Shown: in pieces, positions 26,219 through 34,937 of the stretch | Layout of the letters: every line of letters starts with the position of its first letter | How positions within the stretch are numbered: position 1 is the stretch's first letter | Source: CBFIGX01 sp965662265 | Lineage (GTDB): Bacteria > Bacteroidota > Bacteroidia > Flavobacteriales > UBA7430 | Direction: 5' to 3' | Assembly: GCA_965662265.1 (NCBI GenBank) | Contig: CBFIGX010000001.1 | Coordinates: 369,775 to 433,774, forward strand | DNA: 64,000 bases | Made by a program: the position numbers and the translations under genes | The notes under the pieces: model-generated | Database searches by the model: none | Told to the model about the DNA's origin: nothing | What the model saw: only the letters and a program-made list of their open reading frames with translations

Positions 26219-28765
26219 TTGAAAATAACACACACATATATATGTCTAGCTTTAACAAGCCTAATATTGTTTTCGTGCTCTACAAAAAAAGACAAGGCAC
26301 TAAACAGGGCGTTTCATCGAACCACAGCAAAATACAATGGTTATTTTAACGCCAAAGAAAGCCTTAAGGAAGCAATTGAAAAATTAGAAACGACATACCA
26401 AGAGGACTACACATCAATACTTCCAACAACTATTTTAGGAGACCAAAGGCAGGCGCAGAAAATTTACCCTCAACTAAATACTGTTATCGAAAAAGCCTCC
26501 ATGGTTATAGAGTATCATTCTATGGAATTTCGAGGAAAGGAAAAGAACAAATGGATAGATGATAACTATTTTATCATGGGCCAAGCTATGTTTTACAAAC
26601 AAGAGTATGGAAAAGCCATAGAGTTGTTTGGTTACATAATTAACAAACACAAAGGCTACGTAGCCGAATTAGCGCAGCTTTGGTCTGCCAGAGCCTACAT
26701 AGAAATGGGCAATTTTACATCTGCAAGAAAACAATTAGAGCGAATAGAGGTTGAGGCAAGACTTAAAAAAGCCGATAAAGTTTTACTGGCCGAGGTGAAT
26801 GCAAATTATGAACTAAAAAAGGAAAATTGGTTTGAGGCTATAGACTTCCTACAAACAGCTTTAAAATACAATAAGAAAAAAGCTACAAAAACACGATTTA
26901 CCTATATTATCGCCCAACTTTACCAAAAGACAGAAGACTATGAGTCGGCATATATGTACTTTGATAAGGTGGTAAAAATGAATCCAGAATATGACTTCTT
27001 GTTTAACGCATTATTAAGTAGAGCGCGAGCCTTTAACCCAAAAAAAAATAGCTCAACAGCTCTAGTAGACGCAATACAGAAAATGCTTAAAGATGAAAAG
27101 AACAATGACTACCAAGATCAAATATATTTTGCTTTAGCAGAAATAGCTTTGAAAGAGGGGCAGGGGGAAATAGCGAAGGGTTATTTGTTAAACTCCACCG
27201 CTGCTAATTATGGAAATGATCAACAACAATCAATATCTCACCTAACCTTAGCAGACTTGTATTTTGAGGAATCAAGTTATTTATCTGCGCAAGGTCATTA
27301 CGACACAGCAATGACTTTTTTAAGTCAAAATCATCCAGACTACGATTTATTATCAAAAAAGAGAACAAGTTTAAATGAGCTTGTAAGCCTATACAACAGC
27401 ATAGAGCTACAGGATAGCTTGTTGACGATGTCTAAAATGCCAGAAGACGACTTGAATAATCTCATTGACGAGATAATAGAAGAAAAGAAAGAAGAAGAGC
27501 GACAAGCAAAGGAAGCTGTTAGGAGCAATGCTAGCATGGGCGGTAGGCTAAACGATAGAAATTCATTTAACCCAATGTCTGGAGGAGGTGGCTGGTATTT
27601 TTACAACCCTTCAGCTATCAGCTTTGGCTTTAGTGAGTTTATTACCAAATGGGGTGAGCGAAGATTAGAAGACGATTGGCGAAGAAAAAACAAGAGCCAA
27701 CTAATCATCAACGAAGATGATGAGGAAGGCGAAGAAAAAGACATATACAGCAGAGAGTACTATTTAAACAAAATACCTTTTAGCGATTCGGCAAAGGCGG
27801 CAACAATAGACCTGATTGTTCAATCGTTTTATCACCTGGGCCTAATTTATAAAGAAGAGTTAAATGATTTTGAAGAGGCGCTAGAGGTTTTTGAAACACT
27901 TGTTGAAATCTACCCTCAGAATAGTTATGAACCTCTTAGCTATTACCAATTATACAGCACACATAAATTATTAGAAGAAAACCTGGCTGCACAATCGTAC
28001 GTTCAGAAACTAATGGCGACATACCCAGAAAGTGATTATCTGAAAATGATCTTAGATCCCGATTCGTTTTATTCAGAACACACAGTACACATAGACAGCG
28101 CCTTATTGTTCTATGAAGACATATACGCCGCATTTGCGTCTAGTCAACACGAGTACGTCATTCAGCAAGAGATTTATCTAAAAGAAAAGTACAAACACCA
28201 CCCCATTGTCGAGCAGCTTGCCCTACTAAGCGCACTCTCCAAAGGAAGGCTTTATGGTGAAGAAGCGCTTGTAAATAGCCTAAACGACCTACTATCACAA
28301 TACTACGCTGGAGAGGTTGCAGATGAAGCAAGACTCATTTTAGAGGGTGTCGCCACAAAAAACACCAAAGAAGAGCTAGAGGCCGAAGAGAAAATTTTTG
28401 GATACGACCCTAAAGAATCTCATTATTTTGTTTTGAGCGTTGATAATTCTAATATAGACTTAGGAAAAGTAAAGCGCACAGTTTCAGACTATAATTACAA
28501 ATATTATAATCTAGAGGCTTATAAAACTCAAAGCCTAATGCTGGACCTAGATTACCAACTAATTATCGTAAAAACCTTTGACAAATCTAGGGATGCGATG
28601 AAGTACTTAAATGCCATAAAAGATCACAACGAATTAAATGTACAGTTAACATACTCTGATTATGAGCATTTTATCATATCTTCGACTAATTTTAAGGCGT
28701 TTTATAAAGATAAGTCTATCGACAAGTACGTCGTTTATTTTGAAGACGCGTATTTGAATAAATAA
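26219..28765 (+). CDS. porW: TPR lipoprotein of the type IX secretion system (PorW/SprE)
   Basis: PorW (SprE in Flavobacterium) is a large TPR lipoprotein needed for T9SS secretion and gliding. I start it at the TTG at 26219, giving 848 residues. The N-terminus is then a lipoprotein signal, with KITHTYICLALTSLILFSCS ending at the lipobox cysteine. An in-frame TTG at 26177 lies in the -7 box. After the lipobox comes STKKDKALNRAFHRTTAKYN, typical of the family. TPR units cover about residues 110-420, a low-complexity charged linker follows (EEKKEEERQAKEA, near 430), and further TPR units lie in the second half. Bactofilin starts five bases after the stop. Confidence 0.87.
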   Translation: MKITHTYICLALTSLILFSCSTKKDKALNRAFHRTTAKYNGYFNAKESLKEAIEKLETTYQEDYTSILPTTILGDQRQAQKIYPQLNTVIEKASMVIEYHSMEFRGKEKNKWIDDNYFIMGQAMFYKQEYGKAIELFGYIINKHKGYVAELAQLWSARAYIEMGNFTSARKQLERIEVEARLKKADKVLLAEVNANYELKKENWFEAIDFLQTALKYNKKKATKTRFTYIIAQLYQKTEDYESAYMYFDKVVKMNPEYDFLFNALLSRARAFNPKKNSSTALVDAIQKMLKDEKNNDYQDQIYFALAEIALKEGQGEIAKGYLLNSTAANYGNDQQQSISHLTLADLYFEESSYLSAQGHYDTAMTFLSQNHPDYDLLSKKRTSLNELVSLYNSIELQDSLLTMSKMPEDDLNNLIDEIIEEKKEEERQAKEAVRSNASMGGRLNDRNSFNPMSGGGGWYFYNPSAISFGFSEFITKWGERRLEDDWRRKNKSQLIINEDDEEGEEKDIYSREYYLNKIPFSDSAKAATIDLIVQSFYHLGLIYKEELNDFEEALEVFETLVEIYPQNSYEPLSYYQLYSTHKLLEENLAAQSYVQKLMATYPESDYLKMILDPDSFYSEHTVHIDSALLFYEDIYAAFASSQHEYVIQQEIYLKEKYKHHPIVEQLALLSALSKGRLYGEEALVNSLNDLLSQYYAGEVADEARLILEGVATKNTKEELEAEEKIFGYDPKESHYFVLSVDNSNIDLGKVKRTVSDYNYKYYNLEAYKTQSLMLDLDYQLIIVKTFDKSRDAMKYLNAIKDHNELNVQLTYSDYEHFIISSTNFKAFYKDKSIDKYVVYFEDAYLNK

Positions 28766-28770
28766 AAATT

Positions 28771-29193
28771 ATGTTTTCTAAATCAAAGACAGATATGTCT
28801 AGAACAAACGAAAAGACCACCACGGTAATCAATGCTATAGGACAGGGAAGCACTATTAAAGGCGACATCAACACAGAAGGCGACTTACGTGTTGATGGAA
28901 CTCTTTCTGGAAAAATAAACACCAAAGGCTTGTTAGTGCTTGGAGAAAAAGGTGTTGTCGAGGGAGAGGTTACATGCCTAAATGCACTCATAGCAGGAAC
29001 GGTAAAAGCAAAAATACAGGTGTCGGAATTGTTAAGCTTAAAATCTACGGCCAATCTTTTAGGAGATATCATTACAAATAAGCTATCTATAGAGCCAGGC
29101 GCAAACTTTACGGGCTCTTGTAGTATGGGTGCTTCCATAAAAAACATCAGCAGCCCAGAAAGTAATGAAAAGACCCAAGAAAAGACCGCTTAA
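28771..29193 (+). CDS. Bactofilin
   Basis: Bactofilins are beta-helical proteins that polymerise into filaments on the cytoplasmic face of the membrane and help to organise envelope processes. The 140-residue protein has the DUF583 core (about residues 20-125) with the repeating pattern STIKGDINTEGDLRVDGTLS, GKINTKGLLVLGEKGVVEGE, and later LLSLKSTANLLGDIITNKLS. Short flexible tails rich in S, T, E and K flank it. It lies five bases after porW and overlaps the AtpZ-like gene by 29 bases, so it is part of one long transcript leading into the ATP synthase genes. Confidence 0.92.
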   Translation: MFSKSKTDMSRTNEKTTTVINAIGQGSTIKGDINTEGDLRVDGTLSGKINTKGLLVLGEKGVVEGEVTCLNALIAGTVKAKIQVSELLSLKSTANLLGDIITNKLSIEPGANFTGSCSMGASIKNISSPESNEKTQEKTA

Positions 29194-29389
29194 TCAGTTT
29201 TTAAAATTCTCCAACATAGCAATACAGATGGGCGTTATTATTGCCCTAGGAACCTATGCAGGACACTCTATAGATCTATATCTACAAAAAGACTTCCCCC
29301 TTTTCACACTATTGTTGTCTCTCGCATCGGTTATAGGTGCTTTGCTGCATATTATTAAAGAAGTAACAAGACACTCGAATGATACGTGA
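29165..29389 (+). CDS. AtpZ/AtpI-family small membrane protein
   Basis: The 74-residue protein has a basic N-terminus (MKRPKKRPLNQFLKF) and two membrane helices (about 16-34 and 44-66) with the motif GTYAGHSIDLYLQKDFPLFT between them. This is the usual build of the AtpZ/AtpI proteins encoded upstream of F-type ATPase operons, which assist assembly of the c-ring or Mg2+ supply. It overlaps bactofilin at its start and the next membrane gene by 11 bases at its end. Confidence 0.85.
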   Translation: MKRPKKRPLNQFLKFSNIAIQMGVIIALGTYAGHSIDLYLQKDFPLFTLLLSLASVIGALLHIIKEVTRHSNDT

Positions 29390-29768
29390 ATTTCGCACTT
29401 TTTATTTCAAGCTTAGTCAGTTTGCACTCATTTTGTTTGGCGTTCACTTCTTAATAAATCATTATTGGTCATTCCAATTAGAACAAGGACTTTTTAACAC
29501 CATTCATGGATTTAATATTATTAGCAGCGCTGTTGTTAATAGCGCAGTTGTGATATCATTCTCTAAAAATTCTGATAAAGCGGGCTTTGTATTTTTGTCA
29601 TGCAGTATACTTAAAATGCTTATCTCGATGATTTTTATTATTCCCTTTGTTTTACCTAAGGTAGATTACAGCCAAAACTTTGCATTACAGTTTACTGCGG
29701 TTTATTTTTTTTATTTAATTTTTGAGTGCACTATAATAGCCAAGAAGCTGAAAAATCAAGGCATTTGA
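29379..29768 (+). CDS. Small membrane protein preceding atpB
   Basis: A 129-residue protein with four predicted membrane helices (about 13-28, 45-65, 70-95 and 100-122). It has no catalytic motif that I recognise. Its place directly between the AtpZ-like gene, which it overlaps by 11 bases, and atpB suggests the AtpI-like accessory position of Bacteroidota ATP synthase clusters. That role is inferred from position only. Confidence 0.75.
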   Translation: MIREFRTFYFKLSQFALILFGVHFLINHYWSFQLEQGLFNTIHGFNIISSAVVNSAVVISFSKNSDKAGFVFLSCSILKMLISMIFIIPFVLPKVDYSQNFALQFTAVYFFYLIFECTIIAKKLKNQGI

Positions 29769-29915
29769 GAAGATGTTTTTTGCCAATATCTTTTCACAAT
29801 AAATTAAATTAAACGAAATATTGTTGATAAGCACTAAATATAATTCGTTCATTGAAGAATATTATTTATTTTCGCACAGATTTTCATAGGCTTAGAACAA
29901 TTATTTGAACACAAG

Positions 29916-30959
29916 ATGAAAACAGGATTAAGGGCATTACTATTATCTTTTAGCTTTGTACTAGGAACGCTAACTATATCAGCAGCGGGCGGAACGGGTC
30001 AAAAAGAGGGCGATTCATTTAACGCAGTAGAGGTTATTATGCACCACATAGCCGATGCATATGAATTTCACATACTAGATTATACAGACTCAGAAGGTGT
30101 CGAGCACCCAGTGTCTTTGCCTTTACCCGTAATTCTGTACACCAACGGAAAACTGGATGTGTTTATGTCAAGTGAGTTTGACCATGGGCACGCTGATGTT
30201 ATCAAAGGAAATCATACGTACCGTCTTGATCATGGACACATAATAGAGCTTGGAGGTGCACACCCATATGATTTTTCTATTACTAAGAACGTATTTTCTA
30301 TGTTCTTATCTATCATCATATTACTGCTAATTTTTGTAGGAATAGGAAGGTCATACCGCCAAAACAATAAAGAGCCAAAAGGGTTAGCGTCATTTATGGA
30401 GCCTTTAGTTTTATTTGTTCGAGATTCTATTGCCGTACCTAATATTGGCCATAAGAAAGCAGATAAATTTTTACCTTATTTGTTAACAGTATTTTTCTTT
30501 ATATGGATTAACAATTTGTTAGGCTTAGTTCCCTTTTTCCCAGGATCTGCCAACCTAACAGGAAATATATCCTTTACCATTACTCTTGCGTTTATTACGT
30601 TTTTGATTACCAACTTGAATGGAAATAAAGAATACTGGAAACACATAGTAGCAACACCAGGAGTTCCCTTTTGGCTTGCACCTATTATGATACCGGTTGA
30701 AGTGATTGGTATTTTGGCGAAGCCTATTGCCCTATTGATTCGTTTGTTTGCGAACATCACGGCAGGGCATATTATTATCTTAAGTTTAATATCGTTGATA
30801 TTTATTTTTAAGACGATTGCCATTGCTCCTGTTTCGGTAGGATTTGTATTGTTTATGAATGTATTGGAGTTATTAGTAGCTGCATTACAAGCATATATAT
30901 TCACGCTTTTGTCATCACTATTCATTGGAATGGCGGTAGCAGAGCATGAACATCATTAA
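29916..30959 (+). CDS. atpB: ATP synthase F0 subunit a
   Basis: Subunit a forms the ion half-channels next to the c-ring. The 347-residue protein is longer than the E. coli form because of an N-terminal extension with a possible signal sequence (MKTGLRALLLSFSFVLGTLTI) and a His-rich region (residues 75-115), as is usual in the Bacteroidota. Five to six membrane helices follow from about residue 125. The essential arginine lies in the segment KPIALLIRLFANITAGHIII. It is followed after 37 bases by atpE. The preceding interval of 147 bases contains a -7-like TATTTTCG near 29867, so the ATPase cluster may have its own promoter besides read-through from porW. Confidence 0.95.
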   Translation: MKTGLRALLLSFSFVLGTLTISAAGGTGQKEGDSFNAVEVIMHHIADAYEFHILDYTDSEGVEHPVSLPLPVILYTNGKLDVFMSSEFDHGHADVIKGNHTYRLDHGHIIELGGAHPYDFSITKNVFSMFLSIIILLLIFVGIGRSYRQNNKEPKGLASFMEPLVLFVRDSIAVPNIGHKKADKFLPYLLTVFFFIWINNLLGLVPFFPGSANLTGNISFTITLAFITFLITNLNGNKEYWKHIVATPGVPFWLAPIMIPVEVIGILAKPIALLIRLFANITAGHIIILSLISLIFIFKTIAIAPVSVGFVLFMNVLELLVAALQAYIFTLLSSLFIGMAVAEHEHH

Positions 30960-30996
30960 GTAAGTTTTTTGTTTAACCCTATAAATTAAATTAGAT

Positions 30997-31206
30997 ATGG
31001 GACCATTAGCTGCAATAGGTGCCGGTTTAGCCGTAATAGGCGCTGGATTTGGTATCGGTAAAATTGGAGGTTCTGCAATGGAAGGAATTGCAAGACAACC
31101 AGAAGCATCTACAAAAATTCAAACTGCAATGATTATTGCTGCAGCCCTAGTAGAGGGAGTAGCACTATTCGCGGTAGTTGTATCTTTGTTAGTAGCGAGC
31201 AACTAA
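30997..31206 (+). CDS. atpE: ATP synthase F0 subunit c
   Basis: The 69-residue proteolipid forms the rotor ring. It has two helices joined by the polar loop ARQPE (32-36), with the ion-binding glutamate Glu53 in the second helix (ALVEGVALFAVVV). The residue after Glu53 is glycine rather than the Ser/Thr found in Na+-binding rings, so a proton ring is more likely. A strong hairpin follows 11 bases after the stop. Confidence 0.96.
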   Translation: MGPLAAIGAGLAVIGAGFGIGKIGGSAMEGIARQPEASTKIQTAMIIAAALVEGVALFAVVVSLLVASN

Positions 31207-31217
31207 ATTATTGCTAG

Positions 31218-31252
31218 AACAAACCTTTTAGGGATTGCCTAAAAGGTTTGTT
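31218..31252 (+). terminator. Hairpin between atpE and atpF (attenuator or processing site)
   Basis: A perfect 15-base inverted repeat, AACAAACCTTTTAGG / CCTAAAAGGTTTGTT with a 5-base loop, lies in the 71-base interval between atpE and atpF. Only a short T tract follows, so partial termination or 3'-end protection of the atpE message is more likely than full termination. Confidence 0.8.
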
Positions 31253-31277
31253 TACAATTTTAAAAGACAACAAAAAA

Positions 31278-31772
31278 ATGGAATTAATTACACCTCAAAT
31301 AGGATTGATATTTTGGACAACCTTGTCCTTCTTAATCCTTATGGTTATCTTAAAAAAGTTTGCTTGGGCTCCAATATTAGGAGCTGTAAAAGAGAGAGAG
31401 ACCTCTATAAAAGACGCCCTCGAATCTGCAGAAGTTGCTCGTAAAGAGATGGCTACGCTTCAAGCGGACAATGAGCGAATCTTAAAAGAGGCACGCTTAG
31501 AAAGAGACGCTATGCTTTCCGAAGCTAGAGAAATCAAGACGACAATTATTTCTGAAGCAAAAAATTCGGCTAAAGAAGAAGCAGACAAGATACTTGCCTC
31601 GGCCAAAGCCGCTATAGAAAATGAAAAAGCAGCTGCAGTAACAGAATTGAAAAATTCTGTGGGAGCATTATCTATAGAAATTGCAGAAAAAGTTTTGAAA
31701 TCAGAGCTTAAAGATGCAGACAAGCAGAATGCATTTATTACTGAAATGCTAAAAGACGTAAAGCTTAATTAA
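31278..31772 (+). CDS. atpF: ATP synthase F0 subunit b
   Basis: The start is the ATG at 31278 (MELITPQIGLIFW), giving 164 residues; ten further in-frame codons upstream (from 31248) fall inside the hairpin region and are not family-like. One membrane helix lies at about 8-28, followed by a long charged coiled coil (ARKEMATLQADNERILKEAR and on) that forms the peripheral stalk. The length and layout are standard. atpH begins six bases after its stop. Confidence 0.95.
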   Translation: MELITPQIGLIFWTTLSFLILMVILKKFAWAPILGAVKERETSIKDALESAEVARKEMATLQADNERILKEARLERDAMLSEAREIKTTIISEAKNSAKEEADKILASAKAAIENEKAAAVTELKNSVGALSIEIAEKVLKSELKDADKQNAFITEMLKDVKLN

Positions 31773-31778
31773 AGGAAA

Positions 31779-32339
31779 ATGAAAGACACGAGAGTTGCAC
31801 AACGTTATGCGAAGTCTTTGATTTCTTTGGCTCAAGAGCGAGAAGTTCTGGAGCAGGTAAAAACAGATATGTTGAGCTTGCAAGAGGTTTGTCATTCTAA
31901 TACAGACTTTATGAATATGCTGAAAAGCCCTGTTGTAAAGACGGATAAAAAGAAAGCGATATTGAATGAAATTTTTGCTAAAGATTTTTCAAAGCTGACA
32001 CTAGCGTTTGTAAACCTTATCACAGATAAGAAGCGCGAGGCTGTTTTGGGTGCTATCGCCGAAAGTTTTATCCATTTATACAATCATTCAAAAAACATTG
32101 TTAATGCAAGTGTAACCACTGCGATAACAATGTCTGAAGATATGAGGTCTCAAGTATTGGCGCAGCTGAAGGCAGTAGTCAATAATGCAGAAGTTCAAGT
32201 AGAAGAACGTGTAGACGAAAGTCTGATAGGAGGATTCATCCTTCGAGTTGGTGATAGCGAAATAAACGCAAGTGTTGCCAATAAATTACAAAAGTTAAAA
32301 AGAGAATTTGTTTCCAATCCCTACATAAAAGAGTACTAA
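31779..32339 (+). CDS. atpH: ATP synthase F1 subunit delta
   Basis: The 186-residue delta subunit links the peripheral stalk to the top of the alpha/beta hexamer. The N-terminal helical domain starts MKDTRVAQRYAKSLISLAQE, and the C-terminal signature is VEERVDESLIGGFILRVGDS followed by INASVANKLQKLKREF. Length and motifs are normal. It lies six bases after atpF and two bases before atpA. Confidence 0.96.
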   Translation: MKDTRVAQRYAKSLISLAQEREVLEQVKTDMLSLQEVCHSNTDFMNMLKSPVVKTDKKKAILNEIFAKDFSKLTLAFVNLITDKKREAVLGAIAESFIHLYNHSKNIVNASVTTAITMSEDMRSQVLAQLKAVVNNAEVQVEERVDESLIGGFILRVGDSEINASVANKLQKLKREFVSNPYIKEY

Positions 32340-32341
32340 TT

Positions 32342-33919
32342 ATGGCAAGTGTTAATCCAGCTGAAGTATCAGCAATATTAAGAGAGCAGCTTTCAGGTCT
32401 TAAGACAGAGGCAGAAATAGCTGAAGTGGGTACCGTTCTTCAAGTAGGAGATGGTATTGCCCGTGTTTATGGACTAAGTAATGTAAACTCAGGGGAGTTG
32501 ATAGAATTCCAGACAGGTTTACAAGGCATCGTATTAAACTTGGAAGAGGACAATGTTGGTGCTGTACTGTTAGGTTCTTCAAAAGAAGTTAAAGAAGGAG
32601 ATACAGTAAAGCGTACTGGTCGTATAGCATCTATTAACGTAGGTGACGGAATGCTAGGTCGAGTTGTAGATACCTTAGGTAATCCAATAGACGGTAAAGG
32701 ACCGATTACGGGTACGACATATGAAATGCCTCTAGAGCGAACAGCGCCAGGTGTTATATATCGTCAGCCTGTAAATGAGCCATTACAAACCGGAATTAAA
32801 GCAGTTGATGCCATGATACCTATCGGCCGTGGACAACGAGAGTTGATTATTGGTGACCGCCAGACAGGAAAGACCTCTGTGGCTATAGATACCATTATCA
32901 ACCAAAAAGAGTTTTATGAAGCAGGTGAGCCAGTTTATTGTATTTACGTTGCCATAGGACAGAAAGGATCTACGGTAGCAAATATTGTTAAAACATTAGA
33001 GCAAGCTGGAGCTATGGCCTATACCGTTGTTGTTGCTGCCAATGCATCAGACCCTGCGCCAATGCAGTTTTATGCACCATTCGCAGGAGCTGCTATTGGA
33101 GAGTTCTTTCGTGACACAGGCAGGCACGGATTAATCGTATACGACGATTTATCTAAACAGGCCGTTGCATACCGTGAGGTATCTTTACTTTTAAGGAGAC
33201 CTCCAGGACGAGAAGCATATCCAGGAGACGTATTCTTCTTACACTCAAGATTACTAGAACGTGCAGCGAAGATTAACGCTTCTGATGCTATTGCTCAAAA
33301 CATGAACGACCTTCCAGATTCTATTAAAGGCATCGTTAAAGGTGGAGGATCTTTAACAGCACTTCCTATCATTGAAACCCAAGCGGGAGACGTTTCGGCA
33401 TATATCCCTACAAATGTAATTTCTATTACAGATGGACAAATATTCCTAGAGGCGGACTTATTTAACTCAGGTGTACGACCAGCTATTAACGTTGGTATTT
33501 CTGTATCTCGTGTTGGTGGATCTGCCCAGATTAAGTCCATGAAGAAAGTATCGGGAACATTAAAATTAGATCAAGCCCAGTTCCGTGAACTAGAAGCATT
33601 CGCTAAATTTGGCTCAGACCTTGACGACGCAACCTTGTTGGTAATTAACAAAGGTAAGCGTAATGTAGAGATGCTTAAGCAAGGTTTAAATGCGCCTCTG
33701 CCAGTAGAAGAACAAGTAGCCATTATTTACTGCGGTACTAAAAACTTAATGTCTAAAGTGCCAGTAGAAAAGGTTAAAGAGTTCGAAAACGAATTTTTGT
33801 CTTATATGAGAAATAAATATGCGGAACAATTAGCATCACTTAAAGCCGGAAAATTAACCGACGAAGCAATTGAGGCTATTGAAAATGCAGCGAAAGAAAT
33901 TTCTTCAAAATACCAATAA
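32342..33919 (+). CDS. atpA: ATP synthase F1 subunit alpha
   Basis: The 525-residue non-catalytic nucleotide-binding subunit. It has the N-terminal beta barrel (GDGIARVYGL, 37-45), the P-loop GDRQTGKT (171-178), the Walker B segment HGLIVYDDLSKQA and the alpha signature PAINVGISVSRVGGSAQ. The C-terminal helical domain has the usual QFRELEAFAKFGSDLD. The gene for subunit beta is not in this cluster, in line with the split arrangement found in the Bacteroidota, where atpD and atpC lie elsewhere. Confidence 0.98.
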   Translation: MASVNPAEVSAILREQLSGLKTEAEIAEVGTVLQVGDGIARVYGLSNVNSGELIEFQTGLQGIVLNLEEDNVGAVLLGSSKEVKEGDTVKRTGRIASINVGDGMLGRVVDTLGNPIDGKGPITGTTYEMPLERTAPGVIYRQPVNEPLQTGIKAVDAMIPIGRGQRELIIGDRQTGKTSVAIDTIINQKEFYEAGEPVYCIYVAIGQKGSTVANIVKTLEQAGAMAYTVVVAANASDPAPMQFYAPFAGAAIGEFFRDTGRHGLIVYDDLSKQAVAYREVSLLLRRPPGREAYPGDVFFLHSRLLERAAKINASDAIAQNMNDLPDSIKGIVKGGGSLTALPIIETQAGDVSAYIPTNVISITDGQIFLEADLFNSGVRPAINVGISVSRVGGSAQIKSMKKVSGTLKLDQAQFRELEAFAKFGSDLDDATLLVINKGKRNVEMLKQGLNAPLPVEEQVAIIYCGTKNLMSKVPVEKVKEFENEFLSYMRNKYAEQLASLKAGKLTDEAIEAIENAAKEISSKYQ

Positions 33920-33964
33920 GACGCAAAAAGTGGAAGTAAAAACCCCCATTCAACACACGTTTAA

Positions 33965-34825
33965 ATGGCTAACTTAAAAGAAATACGTACTAGAATTAGC
34001 TCCGTGGCTTCAACCATGCAGATTACTAGTGCAATGAAAATGGTTTCTGCAGCAAAGCTTAAGAGAGCACAAGATGCGATTACACAGATGCGTCCTTATG
34101 CAGAAAAGCTTCAAGAAATTTTAGGAAACCTTAGCGCTTCTCTAGAGGGGTCTCCTAACGGAGCCTATAGTGTTCAAAGAGAAGTAGAAAACGTTTTGTT
34201 AGTACCGATTGCATCTAATAGAGGGCTTTGCGGTGCATTCAATGCTAACGTATTTAAAGTAACAGAAAAGAGAATTTCAGAATTATCTGGAAAGAACATT
34301 CAAGTATACCCAATCGGAAAAAGATCTGTTGACTACTTTGTTGGAAAACATCAAGTTTTTAATTCAAACCTTGAGATTTTTAATGACTTAAATTACGACA
34401 ATGTTTCTGTAATTGCACAAGAAATTATGGACGCCTTTGTTGCCGGAAGTTTTGACAGCATACAAATTATCTATAACCAATTCAAGAATGCAGCATCACA
34501 AGAAGTCGTTTTAGAACAGTTCTTACCTGTGCAACCAAAACAAGATGAATCATCTACATTAAGCGTAGACTATATCTTTGAGCCGTCTATGTCTGAGATT
34601 GTTTTAGACCTTATTCCGAAGTCTCTTAAAATACAGTTCTATAAAGGCTTGTTAGACTCTCATGCATCTGAGCACGGGGCTCGTATGACAGCTATGCATA
34701 AAGCAACAGATAACGCATCGGACTTGAAGGCAGAACTTAAATTAAGTTATAACCGTCAACGTCAAGCTGCAATTACCAACGAGATTTTAGAGATTGTTGG
34801 TGGAGCTGAAGCATTGAAACAATAA
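33965..34825 (+). CDS. atpG: ATP synthase F1 subunit gamma
   Basis: The 286-residue central-stalk subunit. The N-terminal helix reads MANLKEIRTRISSVASTMQI and TSAMKMVSAAKLKRAQ, and the C-terminal helix ends SYNRQRQAAITNEILEIVGG, both family signatures. The central SNRGLCGAFN motif is also present. It is the last gene of the atpBEFHAG cluster and is followed after 22 bases by an intrinsic terminator. Confidence 0.97.
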   Translation: MANLKEIRTRISSVASTMQITSAMKMVSAAKLKRAQDAITQMRPYAEKLQEILGNLSASLEGSPNGAYSVQREVENVLLVPIASNRGLCGAFNANVFKVTEKRISELSGKNIQVYPIGKRSVDYFVGKHQVFNSNLEIFNDLNYDNVSVIAQEIMDAFVAGSFDSIQIIYNQFKNAASQEVVLEQFLPVQPKQDESSTLSVDYIFEPSMSEIVLDLIPKSLKIQFYKGLLDSHASEHGARMTAMHKATDNASDLKAELKLSYNRQRQAAITNEILEIVGGAEALKQ

Positions 34826-34847
34826 TAATTGGCGAATTCGTCATTAC

Positions 34848-34879
34848 ATCCTCCCTAAATACTAGGGGGGATTTTTTTG
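34848..34879 (+). terminator. Intrinsic terminator of the ATP synthase cluster
   Basis: Inverted repeat ATCCTCCC / GGGGGGAT with one G-T pair and a 9-base loop, followed by seven T residues, placed 22 bases after atpG. Confidence 0.85.
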
Positions 34880-34937
34880 TTTGAAACCTCTGTGGCTTTT
34901 AAAAAACTTTGAAGCGAGTTTTTATTTTATCTTTGGT

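Noticed and set aside
32342..34825. Missing atpD and atpC genes as a sign of a broken ATP synthase operon
   Set aside because: A separate atpDC location is normal in the Bacteroidota, and all genes present in the cluster are intact.
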